A DNA stretch of 64,000 bases from Comamonas testosteroni (GTDB taxonomy: Bacteria > Pseudomonadota > Gammaproteobacteria > Burkholderiales > Burkholderiaceae_C), in NCBI RefSeq assembly GCF_030505195.1, contig NZ_CP129672.1, forward strand, positions 2,452,501 through 2,516,500. Reading direction: 5' to 3'. Shown here piece by piece: positions 16,946 through 26,755 of this stretch. The position numbers and the translations under genes are program-made. A model generated the notes under the pieces. That model saw only the letters and a program-made list of their open reading frames with translations. It ran no database searches and was not told the origin of the DNA. Every line of letters begins with the position of its first letter. The first letter of the stretch is position 1.

Positions 16946-18247
16946 TCAGTAGGTTTCCAGATGCAGACGTCCTTCGCGCTTGAGTCTTGCGCCCAGCTCC
17001 TCCCAGCCCAGGCCTGCTTGCTGGGCCACGTCGCGCAAGGCCAGCACGACGCCGTCCTCCATGCTTTTGAGACCGCAGACATAGATATGCGTGTTGTCGT
17101 CGCGCAGCAGCTCCATGAGATCGGCCGAGCGCTCGCGCATGGCGTCCTGCACATAGCGCCTGGGCTGTCCGGCCACGCGCGAGAAGGCGAAGTTGATGTC
17201 GATGAAATCCTTGGGCAGGTTTTGCAGGGGGCCGAAATAGGGCAGCTCCTGAGGTGTGCGCGCACCGAAGAACAGCAGCAGTTTGCCGCTGTCGAACTTG
17301 CCGCTCTTGCGCAGGCGGCGGCGCCATTCCGTCATCGCGCGCATGGGCGCGCTGCCCGTGCCGGTACAGATCATCACGATGTGCGAGCGCGGGTGGTTGG
17401 GCATGAGAAAGCTGCTGCCGAACGGGCCTATGACCTGCACCTTGTCACCCACCTGCAGATCGCAGAGATAGTTGCTGGCCACGCCGCGCACGGGCTGACC
17501 CTGGTGATCCTCGACCACGCGCTTCACGGTCAAGGCCAGATTGTTGTAGCCGGGGCGCTCGCCGTTGCGGGCGCTGGCAATCGAGTACTGGCGCGCCACA
17601 TGGGGCTTGCCGCCGGCGTCCACACCCGGTGGAACAATGCCCAGCGACTGGCCTTCGAGCACCGGGAAAGGCATGGCGCCGAAGTCCAGCACGATATGGT
17701 GGGTCTCGTTGTCGAAGCCGGCTTCCGTGCAGTTCAGATTGCCCACCACCGTGGCCGTCACCGCAGTCTTGGGACCATGCAGATTGGTGTAGGCATGGGC
17801 GGCAGACCAGGGCGGCGTGGTGGCGCCATAGCTGGCTGCGCGAAAGACTTGCGCAGCGCCGCCTTCGGCCAGGCTCGCCGCGGCCGCGATCACGGCCTGG
17901 GCCTGGCTCAGATCCTGCACATCGCCGGCATTCTCGGCCGTCTGCGCGGCAGTCAGCACATCGGCGCAAAGCTCTTCGGGCAGGCTCTCCCAGCCCAACT
18001 GTTCGGCCACGCTGTAGGGCTTGCTGGCCGGCACCAGACGCCAGTTGTCGATGGAGCCGGTAGGGCAGGGCGAAATGCAGTCCATGCAGCCGTTGCACTT
18101 GTCCGCCATGACCACGTAGTTGTTGTCGTCATGCGTGATGGCATCCACGGGGCAGGTCGCCTCGCAGGTGTTGCAGCGGATGCAGATTTCCGGGTCGATC
18201 AGATGCTGCTTCAGGATGCCGTTTTCAATCAGCGTGATGGTGCTCAT
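16946..18247 (-). CDS. boxA: Benzoyl-CoA 2,3-epoxidase reductase subunit BoxA
   Basis: A 433-aa flavoprotein-ferredoxin that passes electrons from NADPH to BoxB. The N-terminus has two 4Fe-4S clusters: [12 protein letters not shown] (Cys22, 25, 28, 32) and [12 protein letters not shown] (Cys51, 54, 57, 61). A linker of about 85 residues follows, then a ferredoxin-NADP reductase module: RQYSIAS (FAD), [10 protein letters not shown], and [13 protein letters not shown] (NADP). It ends [12 protein letters not shown]...LHLETY, as in this family. GGAGAACAAA precedes the ATG at 18247. It is third in the boxCBA order, after a REP-like repeat that follows boxB. Confidence 0.95.
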   Translation of the reverse strand: MSTITLIENGILKQHLIDPEICIRCNTCEATCPVDAITHDDNNYVVMADKCNGCMDCISPCPTGSIDNWRLVPASKPYSVAEQLGWESLPEELCADVLTAAQTAENAGDVQDLSQAQAVIAAAASLAEGGAAQVFRAASYGATTPPWSAAHAYTNLHGPKTAVTATVVGNLNCTEAGFDNETHHIVLDFGAMPFPVLEGQSLGIVPPGVDAGGKPHVARQYSIASARNGERPGYNNLALTVKRVVEDHQGQPVRGVASNYLCDLQVGDKVQVIGPFGSSFLMPNHPRSHIVMICTGTGSAPMRAMTEWRRRLRKSGKFDSGKLLLFFGARTPQELPYFGPLQNLPKDFIDINFAFSRVAGQPRRYVQDAMRERSADLMELLRDDNTHIYVCGLKSMEDGVVLALRDVAQQAGLGWEELGARLKREGRLHLETY

Positions 18248-18286
18248 TTTGTTCTCCAAACCAGGGCAACCCAACTCAGTGACATC

Positions 18287-18352
18287 GAGCAAGGGCCGCC
18301 CTGCCGCGAGGATGTCGTCCCCCTCGGGGGAAGCCGCGTAGCGGCTCAGGGG
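18287..18352 (-). repeat. GC-rich REP-like repeat between boxB and boxA
   Basis: Read on the minus strand: CCCCTGAGCCGC, then TTCCCCC, then GGGGGACGACATC, then a GGC-rich end. It matches the layout of copies at 26450, 47095, 49268 and 51243. It ends at the boxB stop codon. Confidence 0.65.
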
Positions 18353-19780
18353 TCACCCAAACTTCACGTACTCGAAGTCCACGGGCTGGCGATTGATGCC
18401 CATGACGGGTGGCGCAATCCAGCCGGCAAACTTGCCGGGCTCCAGGCATGGCTTCATCAGCGATGCGACAAAGTTGCGGTCGTCGTCGCTGGCCAGCCAC
18501 TCGTTCTTCCTGGTCAGCCATTCCTGCTCGCTCAAGGGGCGTCCGTCGGGGCTGACGCGCACGCCTGCCAGCGCGCCGATCTGCCGGTTGAAGGCCTTGT
18601 GCGGCACCGTCAGGCGAAAGTCGATGCCGGCCTTTTCCATCACCTTGTTCCAGCGGCCCACACCGGCATTGCTGTCCTTGATGTAGTCGTCGCGCAGCAC
18701 CTCGTTCAAGGCGTTGAGCATGGGCACCTCCTTCTCCTGCAGCTTGCCGTCCACCACTTCCAGCACCTTGTAGTTCTGGTCGTGCAGCTTGTGGTCGTCC
18801 TCGCGCTTGCCCTCTTCGTAGCGGCCCTTGAGGCCCGAGCTGTAGAAGGTGGCGGCATTGCTCGACTGATCGGCGCCGAACAGGTCGATGGTCACGCTGT
18901 AGTGGAAGTTCAGATAGCGCTGGATCGTGGGCAGATCGATGACGCCCGCGTTGCGTAGCTTGTTCACATCGTCGGTCTTGAGCTCGTTCATGACCTGGCA
19001 GGTACGGGCCAGCACGCGCGAGACGCCGGACTCGCCGACAAACATGTGGTGGGCCTCTTCGGTCAGCATGAATTTGGTGGTGCGCGCCAACGGGTCGAAC
19101 GCGGACTCGGCCAGCGCTGCGAGCTGGAATTTTCCGTCTCTGTCGGTGAAGTAGGTGAACATGAAGAAGGCCAGCCAGTCCGGCGTTTTTTCATTGAAGG
19201 CGCCCAGAATGCGCGGGTTGTTTTCATCGCCGCTCTGGCGCTCCAGCAGGGCCTCGGCTTCCTCGCGTCCGTCACGTCCGAAATGCTTGTGCAGCAGGTA
19301 GACCATGGCCCAGAGATGGCGGCCTTCTTCCACATTGACCTGGAACAGATTGCGCAGGTCGTACATGGACGGCGCGGTCAGGCCAAGGTGGCGCTGCTGC
19401 TCCACCGACGCGGGCTCGGTATCGCCTTGCGTGACGATGATGCGACGCAGGTTCGCGCGGTGCTCGCCGGGGACGTCCTGCCAGGCTTTCTCGCCCTTGT
19501 GATCGCCAAAATGAATGCTGCGTTCCTGATCCGCCGGGTTCAGGAAGATGCCCCAGCGATAGTCACGCATCTTGACGTGGCCGAACTGCGCCCAGCCCTG
19601 GGGATCCACGCTCACTGCGGTGCGCAGATAGACCTCGTGGTTGGTCGATCCTTCGGGGCCCACGTCGTCCCACCAGCGGATGAAGCTGGGCTGCCAGCTC
19701 TCCAGAGCGCGCTGCAGCGTGCGGTCGCCGCTGAGGTCCACGTTGTTGGGGATTTTCTGGCTGTAGTCGATGCTGCTCAT
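18353..19780 (-). CDS. boxB: Benzoyl-CoA 2,3-epoxidase oxygenase subunit BoxB
   Basis: A 475-aa diiron oxygenase that converts benzoyl-CoA to 2,3-epoxybenzoyl-CoA with O2. Ferritin-like iron ligands are visible: VNVEEGRHLWAMVYLLHKHF in the first helix pair and FMLTEEAHHMFVGESG in the second, each with Glu and ExxH. Length and the N-terminal SIDYSQKIPNNVDLSGDRTLQRALESW match BoxB. GGAGACATCCC precedes the start. It sits between boxC (80 bp upstream) and boxA, so the three form one transcription unit. Confidence 0.96.
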   Translation of the reverse strand: MSSIDYSQKIPNNVDLSGDRTLQRALESWQPSFIRWWDDVGPEGSTNHEVYLRTAVSVDPQGWAQFGHVKMRDYRWGIFLNPADQERSIHFGDHKGEKAWQDVPGEHRANLRRIIVTQGDTEPASVEQQRHLGLTAPSMYDLRNLFQVNVEEGRHLWAMVYLLHKHFGRDGREEAEALLERQSGDENNPRILGAFNEKTPDWLAFFMFTYFTDRDGKFQLAALAESAFDPLARTTKFMLTEEAHHMFVGESGVSRVLARTCQVMNELKTDDVNKLRNAGVIDLPTIQRYLNFHYSVTIDLFGADQSSNAATFYSSGLKGRYEEGKREDDHKLHDQNYKVLEVVDGKLQEKEVPMLNALNEVLRDDYIKDSNAGVGRWNKVMEKAGIDFRLTVPHKAFNRQIGALAGVRVSPDGRPLSEQEWLTRKNEWLASDDDRNFVASLMKPCLEPGKFAGWIAPPVMGINRQPVDFEYVKFG

Positions 19781-19859
19781 GGGATGTCTCCTGTGATGTT
19801 TTGCCGATTCATGAAGCCGTTATTCGCTGTGAAACTGGCGCGGCCCAGGGGGAGAAATC

Positions 19860-21518
19860 TCATACCCTGTTGAAATCGAAGCCGGCTTTCTGTCCGGTGC
19901 CGTAAAGCTTCAAAGCGCCTTTTTCACCGACCGCATTGGGGCGGTTGAAGATCCAGTTCTGCCAGGCAGACAGGCGTCCGAAGATGCGTGTGACCATGTT
20001 TTCCTGGCTGGCAAAACGCAGGTTCGCTTCCAGGCCCGTGAGCGCATCGGGCGACATGGCGGCGCGCTCTTCGATGGCGATGCGGATCTCGTCTTCCCAG
20101 TCGATATCGTCAAGCGCGGCGGTGACCAGGCCGAGCTGCTGCGCCGCATCGCCGTTGAGCGGCTTGCCCACGGCAGCGCGCGCGGCCTCAAGCGGCCCGG
20201 ACTCCTCGTAGAAGCGCCGCTGCAGACGGCTTTGATCGTTGACCAGCGGCAGCAGGCCGAAGTTGAAGGCATCGAGCTCGATCACGGGCTCGCGCTCGGG
20301 CTCGTCGGGCAGCACCAGCATGTAGGCGCGATCGGCGCAGAAGACCAGCTCGGCCAGCATGCCGGCAAAGCAGGAGCCCGGCTCGATCAAGGCGAACAGC
20401 GAGCGCGACGACACATCAAGGCGTGCAAAGGTACGGCGCAGCAGGCCTGTGGTTTGCTGCACCAGCCAGTGATCGCGGTGCGCCACCAGGGCCTGGCCGG
20501 CTGCCAGCACGGCGCGCGCATCGCCCTCGGTCTTGAGAATCCAGGTGCCCACATCGAGCTCGTTGGTGCGCAGGTGCAGGATGGCGTCGTCGAGCTCGCG
20601 GCCCATGGCCAGCGGCCACCAGGCGGCACCTGCGCTTTCAATGGCTTCAAGGCTGCCGGGCTGCTCGCCCCGGGGAGCCTTGACCGTGATGGTGGCGCTG
20701 CGCTTGCTGCGATCGATCCGCACGCTGACATGGCGATAGTGCAGGCCGTCCGGGCTTTGCTCGCGCTGCAGCCTGGCCAGCTGTATGCCCTGGGCGCTAG
20801 CCGGGCGCGGGCTGCTTTGACCCAGCGCTGCGGCACGTTGCTGCACCACCTCGGCAAACTGCGCGGGCTTGGCGATCGCATCCACCAGTCGCCAGTCCAC
20901 GGCACGCTGGCCGCGCACGCCTTCCACACTGGTACAGAAGATGTCGGCCAGGTCGTGGCGCACATGGCGCTTGTCGGTCACGCGCGTCAGCCCGCCCGTG
21001 CCGGGCAGCACGCCCAGCAGAGGAACCTCGGGCAACGATACCGAGGAAGAGCGGTCGTCGATCAGCACGATGTCATCGCAGGCCAGAGCCAGTTCGTAGC
21101 CGCCGCCTGCGCAGGCGCCGTTGATGGCGGCGACGAACTTGAGTCCGTCGTGCCGGGAGCTGTCCTCCATGCCGTTGCGGGTCTCGTTGGTGAACTTGCA
21201 GAAGTTCACCTTCCAGGCGTGGGACGAGACACCGAGCATGAAGATGTTCGCGCCCGAGCAGAAGATGCGGTCCTTGCCGCTGGTCACGATCACGGAGCGT
21301 ACCTGCGGGTGTTCGAAGCGGATGCGGTTGAGCGCATCGTGCAGTTCCACATCCACGCCCAGGTCATAGCTGTTGAGCTTGAGCTTGTAGCCGGGGCGTA
21401 TACCGCCGTCCTCGGCAATGTCCAGCTTGAGCCGGGCGATATTGCCATCCACTTCAAACGACCAGTGCCGGTACTGGCTGGGGTCGGTGCGGTAATCGAC
21501 GACGGTTTGCTGCTGCAT
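19860..21518 (-). CDS. boxC: 2,3-epoxybenzoyl-CoA dihydrolase BoxC
   Basis: A 552-aa enzyme of the enoyl-CoA hydratase superfamily that opens the epoxide ring and cleaves it to 3,4-dehydroadipyl-CoA semialdehyde and formate. The N-terminal crotonase unit shows RIFCSGANIFMLG, AAINGACAGGGYELALACDDIVLIDD (oxyanion hole) and PLLGVLPGTGGLTRVTDKR. The C-terminal half is a second, degenerate crotonase-like region (RFASQENMVTRIFGRLSAWQNWIFNRPN). AGGAG precedes the ATG. It is the first gene of the boxCBA unit, and its promoter carries the proposed BoxR sites. Confidence 0.96.
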   Translation of the reverse strand: MQQQTVVDYRTDPSQYRHWSFEVDGNIARLKLDIAEDGGIRPGYKLKLNSYDLGVDVELHDALNRIRFEHPQVRSVIVTSGKDRIFCSGANIFMLGVSSHAWKVNFCKFTNETRNGMEDSSRHDGLKFVAAINGACAGGGYELALACDDIVLIDDRSSSVSLPEVPLLGVLPGTGGLTRVTDKRHVRHDLADIFCTSVEGVRGQRAVDWRLVDAIAKPAQFAEVVQQRAAALGQSSPRPASAQGIQLARLQREQSPDGLHYRHVSVRIDRSKRSATITVKAPRGEQPGSLEAIESAGAAWWPLAMGRELDDAILHLRTNELDVGTWILKTEGDARAVLAAGQALVAHRDHWLVQQTTGLLRRTFARLDVSSRSLFALIEPGSCFAGMLAELVFCADRAYMLVLPDEPEREPVIELDAFNFGLLPLVNDQSRLQRRFYEESGPLEAARAAVGKPLNGDAAQQLGLVTAALDDIDWEDEIRIAIEERAAMSPDALTGLEANLRFASQENMVTRIFGRLSAWQNWIFNRPNAVGEKGALKLYGTGQKAGFDFNRV

Positions 21519-21540
21519 GCTCGGCTCCTGCTGAGATGAA

Positions 21541-21630
21541 AGATAGTGCAGTTATTGACTGGGTGTAGGCACAATTATGCAGATGTACCAAAAAAATGCA
21601 CGCTGTTTTAGGCACTATGTTGCATGTTTT
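21541..21630 (-). promoter_or_regulatory. Proposed BoxR operator region of boxCBA
   Basis: Four TGCA tetramers lie within 78 bp (21547, 21578, 21597, 21621). The complement of 21612-21630, AAAACATGCAACATAGTGC, matches 17 of 19 bases of the boxD/boxR region (56920-56938). TGCA repeats are reported as the target of the related BzdR regulator in Azoarcus. Confidence 0.7.
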
Positions 21631-21821
21631 GAGATAACTAAGGGAAATCCTTAGTGGCTCGTCCATCGCTGCATGGCGCTGAAATCCAGCGGTTTTGCCA
21701 AAAGACCCCTTCAAATAAAGGGATTGAAGCTATCAATTGGAGAGCGAGTGGTTCAGAAGCCGCTGATCTGCAAACCCGGCACTGGCGCGGGGTGATGGGC
21801 TGCTTGCAAAATGGATCCACC

Positions 21822-23021
21822 ATGCTGACCTTTGCAGATATCCAAGCCGCCGCTGCGCGCCTGAATGGCGCCGTCCTTCAAACCCCTTTTGTGGAATCAC
21901 GCACGCTCTCGCAGATCACGGGGGCACAGGTCTATCTCAAGTTCGAGAACCTGCAGTTCACTGCATCCTTCAAGGAGCGTGGCGCGCTCAACAAGCTGCT
22001 CATGCTCAGCGATGCCGAGCGCGCGCGCGGCGTGGTCGCCATGAGTGCGGGCAACCACGCCCAGGGCGTGGCCTATCACGCGCAACGTCTGGGCCTGCGT
22101 GCCGTCATCGTCATGCCGCGTTTCACGCCCGGCGTGAAGGTGGAGCGCACGCGCGGCTTCGGCGCCGAGGTGGTGCTGCATGGCGATACCCTGGCCGAGG
22201 CGCGTGCCCATGCCTATCAGCTGGCGCACGAGCAGCAGCTGACCTTTGTCCATCCCTATGACGACGAGGCGATCGCCGCCGGCCAGGGCACACTGGCGCT
22301 GGAGATTTTGCAGGCCCAGCCCGATCTGGATGTGCTGGTCGTTGCCATTGGCGGCGGAGGCCTGATTGCGGGCATTGCCACGGCGGCCAAGGCCATCAAG
22401 CCCGAGATCGAAATCGTGGGCGTGCAGACTCAGCGCTTTCCTTCCATGGTCAACGCGCTGCGCCACACCGAGCTGCCCATGGGCACATCGACGATTGCCG
22501 AGGGCATTGCCGTGACCCAGCCCGGCGTCATCACCCAGGAGGTGGTGCAGCGCTGCGTGGATGACTTGCTGCTGGTGGACGAAGGGGATATCGAGCAGGC
22601 CGTGCTCATGCTGCTGGAGATCGAGAAGACGCTGGTCGAAGGCGCGGGTGCGGCAGGCCTGGCGGCGCTGCTGCGCAATCCTGAGCGATTCAAGGGCAAG
22701 AAGGTGGGGCTGGTGCTGTCGGGCGGCAATATCGATCCGCTGTTGCTGGCCGCCATCATCGAGCGCGGCATGGTGCGCTCCGGTCGTCTGGCGCGCATCC
22801 GTGTCAGCGCGCGCGACGTGCCCGGCGTGCTGGCCCAGATCACCGCCACCGTGGCCGGTGCCGGTGCCAATATCGAGGAAGTGCACCATCAGCGTGCCTT
22901 CACCATGCTGGCCGCACAGAACGTCGAAATCGAATTTGTGCTGCAGACCCGCAACCGGCCTCATGTGGAGCAGGTGCTGCAGGCACTGCGCGCCGCAGGC
23001 ATGGAGGCCGCCCTGGTGTGA
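21822..23021 (+). CDS. Threonine ammonia-lyase with C-terminal ACT domain
   Basis: A 399-aa PLP enzyme that deaminates threonine (or serine) to 2-oxobutyrate. The Schiff-base lysine lies in FTASFKERGALNKL, the substrate loop is MSAGNHAQGVAYHA, the PLP phosphate site is AIGGGGLIAGIATA, and LSGGNIDP is conserved. The last 75 residues (RIRVSARDVPGVLAQITATVAGAGANIEEVHH) form one ACT-like domain. The length fits the short single-ACT class, not the 500-aa biosynthetic IlvA. I used the ATG at 21822; the frame stays open upstream without family similarity. It overlaps nothing and converges on the slipin gene. Confidence 0.9.
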   Translation: MLTFADIQAAAARLNGAVLQTPFVESRTLSQITGAQVYLKFENLQFTASFKERGALNKLLMLSDAERARGVVAMSAGNHAQGVAYHAQRLGLRAVIVMPRFTPGVKVERTRGFGAEVVLHGDTLAEARAHAYQLAHEQQLTFVHPYDDEAIAAGQGTLALEILQAQPDLDVLVVAIGGGGLIAGIATAAKAIKPEIEIVGVQTQRFPSMVNALRHTELPMGTSTIAEGIAVTQPGVITQEVVQRCVDDLLLVDEGDIEQAVLMLLEIEKTLVEGAGAAGLAALLRNPERFKGKKVGLVLSGGNIDPLLLAAIIERGMVRSGRLARIRVSARDVPGVLAQITATVAGAGANIEEVHHQRAFTMLAAQNVEIEFVLQTRNRPHVEQVLQALRAAGMEAALV

Positions 23022-23042
23022 AAGCGGGGCCGGCGGCGGGGT

Positions 23043-23813
23043 TCAGGCCGGCAAGGATGCTGCTTTCTTCATGAGCGGCGTCACCAGATCCATGGGCAAG
23101 GGAAATACCACGGTCGTGTTCTTGTCTGCGCCGATCACGGTCAGCGTCTCCAGATAGCGCAGCAAGATGGCCTGAGGCTCCTGCGCCAGCACCTTGGCCG
23201 CCTGGAACAGTTTTTCAGAGGCCTGCAATTCACCCTCGGCATGAATCACCTTGGCGCGGCGTTCGCGCTCGGCCTCGGCCTGGCGCGCGATCGCCCGGAT
23301 CATGGATTCGGTCAGATCGACCTGCTTGATCTCCACGTTCGAGACCTTGATGCCCCAGGTGTCGGTTTGCGCATCCAGCGCCTGCTGGATGTCCAGGTTC
23401 AGCGATTCGCGCTCTGCCAGCATTTCGTCGAGCTGATGCTTGCCCAGTACGGAGCGCAGCATGGTTTGTGCGAGCTGACTGGTGGCCTCCAGATAGTTGA
23501 CCACCTGGATCACCGCCTTTTCCGCATCCACCACGCGCAGATAGATCACGGCATTGACCTTGACCGAGACGTTGTCGCGCGAGATCACATCCTGCGCTGG
23601 GACCTCCAGGACCACGGTGCGCAGATCCACCCGTACCACCTGCTGAATGGCGGGAATGATGAAGATCAGTCCCGGCCCCTTGACCTGCCAGAAGCGCCCC
23701 AGCGTGAAGACCACGCCGCGCTCATACTCGCGAAAAATCCGGATCGACGCTGTCCCCAGGCCAATCAACAGGATCACCAGGATCAGCCAGAACAAGAAAG
23801 AAGCGCTAACCAT
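23043..23813 (-). CDS. Slipin/stomatin (SPFH domain) membrane protein
   Basis: A 256-aa member of the SPFH family. One N-terminal transmembrane segment ([19 protein letters not shown], about residues 6-24) is followed by the SPFH domain: [39 protein letters not shown] and [24 protein letters not shown]. It continues as a charged coiled-coil helix ([30 protein letters not shown]). Such proteins form ring or lattice assemblies in the inner membrane, often with an NfeD protease partner, which is not found here. AAAGG 9 nt before ATG 23813 supports that start. Confidence 0.92.
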   Translation of the reverse strand: MVSASFLFWLILVILLIGLGTASIRIFREYERGVVFTLGRFWQVKGPGLIFIIPAIQQVVRVDLRTVVLEVPAQDVISRDNVSVKVNAVIYLRVVDAEKAVIQVVNYLEATSQLAQTMLRSVLGKHQLDEMLAERESLNLDIQQALDAQTDTWGIKVSNVEIKQVDLTESMIRAIARQAEAERERRAKVIHAEGELQASEKLFQAAKVLAQEPQAILLRYLETLTVIGADKNTTVVFPLPMDLVTPLMKKAASLPA

Positions 23814-24119
23814 AGAAGCCATCCTTTCAGCGAGGAACTTCGGCGCTGCGATCTGACGCGGAACAGTGCGCATCGATTTCGCAATCGGCGCCGGCTCGTC
23901 CGCAAGCCCAGCATATGCTGTTGCACTGCCGAGTGCAGAACCTGTCTGCGCATGGTCGACATCGAGGAAGTGCTGTTCGCCATTGGCGGCGCATCGGAGG
24001 CGGGTCTGAGCGCCAAGAGCTGCTATGGCTTTCCCTGAGCCATGTCGCCAGGGCTGTGCCTAGAATGGCGGCAGAGCTTGCTTGTTTCACCGCCTGCTTT
24101 CAGGAGGAGCATTGATCAC

Positions 24120-24257
24120 ATGTCAGATGATTCCGCAGTGAACCACGAGGCACATGACGCGGCCGAAGCCGTTGTGCCCTACATTCCCATCATCATTCCC
24201 GCCGCTGGCGCCGTGATGATGTTCCTGCTGGCCTTTATCGCCGTGAACATGGCCTAG
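24120..24257 (+). CDS. Small single-pass membrane protein (45 aa)
   Basis: A 45-residue ORF with a strong AGGAGG at 24102-24107, 12 nt before the ATG. The N-terminus is acidic and His-containing (SDDSAVNHEAHDAAEAVV); residues 21-43 are one hydrophobic helix (PYIPIIIPAAGAVMMFLLAFIAV). A good intrinsic terminator follows 24 bp after the stop, which supports a real transcription unit. Function unknown; I recognise no family. Confidence 0.6.
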   Translation: MSDDSAVNHEAHDAAEAVVPYIPIIIPAAGAVMMFLLAFIAVNMA

Positions 24258-24280
24258 GCATTCCAACCTTCTCGAGCCCA

Positions 24281-24303
24281 ACCCCGCGACGCGGGGTTTT
24301 TTT
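24281..24303 (+). terminator. Intrinsic terminator of the 45-aa gene
   Basis: Arms CCCCGC and GCGGGG, loop GAC, then seven T. Confidence 0.9.
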
Positions 24304-24590
24304 ACGTCTGTGCAGGTTATGAATGAATGTAAAATGCATATTCTGATGCATAGAATGCATAGATATTGCCGGTGATTTGCTGACAAATTCAAGGCTCCTA
24401 CCTAAAATCGATCTCCCGCTGTTATTCAAAACAAGGTTGTTTTGACTATTTCAGACGGATTTCAGGCGCCAACAAGCGCTAGGGAAAGCAAGCGAGACAC
24501 CTTCAAAAGCCTTTTTTCAAAGACGCAGCCGGTACGGACTGCAGAGGATGCTTCTTTGAAAAATTGGTTTTTTAATTGAAGGACTTCCCC
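24304..24590 (+). promoter_or_regulatory. pckG upstream region with ATGCAT triplet and leader hairpin
   Basis: Three ATGCAT palindromes occur at 24334, 24346 and 24355 within 27 bp, likely a regulator site near the promoter. Further down, TTTTTCAAAG (24513-24522) and CTTTGAAAAA (24554-24563) form perfect 10-bp arms around a 31-nt loop. T-rich sequence follows, ending at GAAGGA before the start codon. The regulator is unknown. Confidence 0.5.
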
Positions 24591-26447
24591 ATGAACGCCG
24601 CTGTGCAAAGCCTGAACATCCAGGCTCCCGACTACGTCAAGAACCCCAAGCTCATCGCCTGGGTTGCCGAAATGGCTGCGCTGTGCAAGCCCGCCCAGAT
24701 CCACTGGTGCGACGGCTCGCAAGCCGAATATGACGCGCTGTGCCAGCAGCTGGTGGATGCCGGCACCTTCAAGCCCCTGGCCAAGCGCCCCGGCTCATTC
24801 CTGGCCTGGACCGATCCTTCGGACGTGGCCCGCGTGGAAGACCGCACCTATATCTGCTCCGCCAAGAAGGAAGACGCAGGCCCCACCAACAACTGGATGG
24901 ACCCTGCCGAAATGCGCGCCACGCTGAACCCGCTGTTCGACGGCTGCATGGCTGGCCGCACCATGTACGTGGTGCCCTTCTCCATGGGCCCGCTGGGTTC
25001 GCCCATCGCCCACGTGGGCATCGAACTCTCCGACAGCCCCTATGTGGCGGTCAACATGAAGATCATGACCCGCATGGGCAAGGCCGTGTATGACGTGATC
25101 GGCACCAGCGGCGAGTTCGTGCCCTGCGTGCACACCATCGGCGCACCTCTGGCTGCAGGACAGAAGGACGAGACCACCTGGCCTTGCAGCAAGACCAAGT
25201 ACATCGTCCACTATCCCGAAACCCGCGAGATCTGGTCTTACGGCTCGGGCTACGGCGGCAACGCTCTGCTGGGCAAGAAGTGCTTTGCACTGCGTATCGC
25301 CTCGACCATGGGCCGCGACCAGGGCTGGCTGGCCGAGCACATGCTGATCCTGGGCGTCACCAACCCCGAAGGCAAGAAGTACCACGTGGCTGCGGCCTTC
25401 CCCTCGGCCTGCGGCAAGACCAATTTCTCCATGCTGGTGCCGCCCAAGGCCTTCGACGGCTGGAAGGTCACGACCATCGGCGACGACATCGCCTGGATCA
25501 AGCCCCAGGCCGACGGCTCGCTGCGCGCCATCAACCCCGAAGCCGGTTACTTCGGCGTGGCTCCCGGCACCAATATGCTGACCAACCCGAACTGCATGTT
25601 GAGCCTGGACAAGAACGTGATCTTCACCAATGTGGCCCTGACCGATGACGGCGACGTGTGGTGGGAAGGCCTGGAAAAGGATCAGGGCAAGCTGCCCGAT
25701 CACCTGATCGACTGGCAAGGCAAGGACTGGACGCCCCAGATCGCCAAGGAAACCGGTGCCAAGGCCGCTCACCCCAATGCCCGCTTCACCGTGGCTGCCA
25801 CCAACAACCCCGCGCTGGACGAAGCCTGGGACGATCCAGCCGGCGTGAAGATCGATGCCATCATCTTCGGCGGCCGCCGCTCCACCACCGTGCCTTTGGT
25901 GACCGAAGCACGCGACTGGACCGAAGGCGTGTACATGGCAGCGACCATGGGCTCTGAAACCACGGCCGCCGCCTTTGGCGCGCAAGGCGTGGTGCGTCGC
26001 GACCCCTTTGCCATGCTGCCTTTTGCCGGCTACAACATGAGCGACTATTTCCAGCACTGGCTGGATCTGGGCGCCAAGATCGAAGGCCAGGGCGCAACCC
26101 TGCCCAAGATCTTCACCACCAACTGGTTCCGCAAGAATGCCGAAGGCAAGTTCGTCTGGCCCGGCTACGGTGAGAACATGCGCGTGCTGAAGTGGATGAT
26201 TGACCGTCTGGAAGGCCAGGCCCAAGGTCAGGAAACCGCCTTTGGTATTGCGCCCCAGTACGCTGAAATCAACTGGAGCGGCCTGGACTTCAACGCTGCC
26301 CAGTTCGACAGCGTGACCAATATCGACAAGGCTGCCTGGGCCGAGGAAATGAAGCTGCACGGCGAGCATTTCGACAAGCTGGCTTACAACCTGCCCAAGG
26401 CCATGCTGGATACCAAGGCTGAGCTGGAAAAGCGCTTGAGCGCTTGA
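24591..26447 (+). CDS. pckG: Phosphoenolpyruvate carboxykinase (GTP)
   Basis: A 618-aa GTP-dependent enzyme that converts oxaloacetate to phosphoenolpyruvate, the first step of gluconeogenesis. The size and motifs are of the GTP class: [32 protein letters not shown], the P-loop [16 protein letters not shown] with the reactive cysteine, and [19 protein letters not shown] at 24578-24583 gives ATG 24591. The long structured upstream region suggests control, which suits a gene needed when the cell grows on acids or aromatics that yield acetyl-CoA and succinyl-CoA. No operon partners. Confidence 0.97.
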   Translation: MNAAVQSLNIQAPDYVKNPKLIAWVAEMAALCKPAQIHWCDGSQAEYDALCQQLVDAGTFKPLAKRPGSFLAWTDPSDVARVEDRTYICSAKKEDAGPTNNWMDPAEMRATLNPLFDGCMAGRTMYVVPFSMGPLGSPIAHVGIELSDSPYVAVNMKIMTRMGKAVYDVIGTSGEFVPCVHTIGAPLAAGQKDETTWPCSKTKYIVHYPETREIWSYGSGYGGNALLGKKCFALRIASTMGRDQGWLAEHMLILGVTNPEGKKYHVAAAFPSACGKTNFSMLVPPKAFDGWKVTTIGDDIAWIKPQADGSLRAINPEAGYFGVAPGTNMLTNPNCMLSLDKNVIFTNVALTDDGDVWWEGLEKDQGKLPDHLIDWQGKDWTPQIAKETGAKAAHPNARFTVAATNNPALDEAWDDPAGVKIDAIIFGGRRSTTVPLVTEARDWTEGVYMAATMGSETTAAAFGAQGVVRRDPFAMLPFAGYNMSDYFQHWLDLGAKIEGQGATLPKIFTTNWFRKNAEGKFVWPGYGENMRVLKWMIDRLEGQAQGQETAFGIAPQYAEINWSGLDFNAAQFDSVTNIDKAAWAEEMKLHGEHFDKLAYNLPKAMLDTKAELEKRLSA

Positions 26448-26449
26448 TT

Positions 26450-26575
26450 CTCCCCCTGAGCCGCTGCCCGGCTTCCCCCTGGCCGGGCGCCCCTCTCTCT
26501 AGGCGCTTGGCGCTATGGGAGGGGGACGACGCCAGCGCGGCGGGGCGGCCCTTGCGCGGTGTCCCTGACTGAGAC
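26450..26575 (+). repeat. GC-rich REP-like repeat downstream of pckG
   Basis: Begins CCCCCTGAGCCGC, has an internal inverted segment (GGCTTCCCCC, GGAGGGGGACGACGCC) and ends GCGGTGTCCCTGACT. It matches the copy at 47095-47190 in order and wording, with an extra inner stretch. Confidence 0.75.
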
Positions 26576-26585
26576 TGTGCACATT

Positions 26586-26621
26586 AAAAAGCCCTGCTGA
26601 TTTTTTCAGCAGGGCTTTTTG
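26586..26621 (+). terminator. Intrinsic terminator of pckG
   Basis: AAAAAGCCCTGCTGA pairs with TCAGCAGGGCTTTTT. The hairpin is near-symmetric and could work in both directions. It lies beyond the REP-like repeat. Confidence 0.85.
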
Positions 26622-26703
26622 TTTACTTTTATTTTGGTAGCGGTAAGCGCTTTCTGAATCTGGGATAGAGGCTTGTTTGACTTAAAAATCTATTCCCTCA
26701 TGC

Positions 26704-26736
26704 AAAAAGCCGCGGCCTTGTGGGCAGCGGCTTTTT
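26704..26736 (-). terminator. Intrinsic terminator of the 142-aa membrane protein gene
   Basis: Arms AAAAAGCCGC and GCGGCTTTTT, loop 13 nt, 20 bp beyond the stop codon of the minus-strand gene. Confidence 0.75.
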
Positions 26737-26755
26737 CGGGAAGCGGTCCGGGCGC

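Noticed and set aside
16721..18958. Open frame of 745 codons on the plus strand
   Set aside because: It lies opposite boxA and boxB and has the composition of a shadow frame; both real genes are strongly supported.
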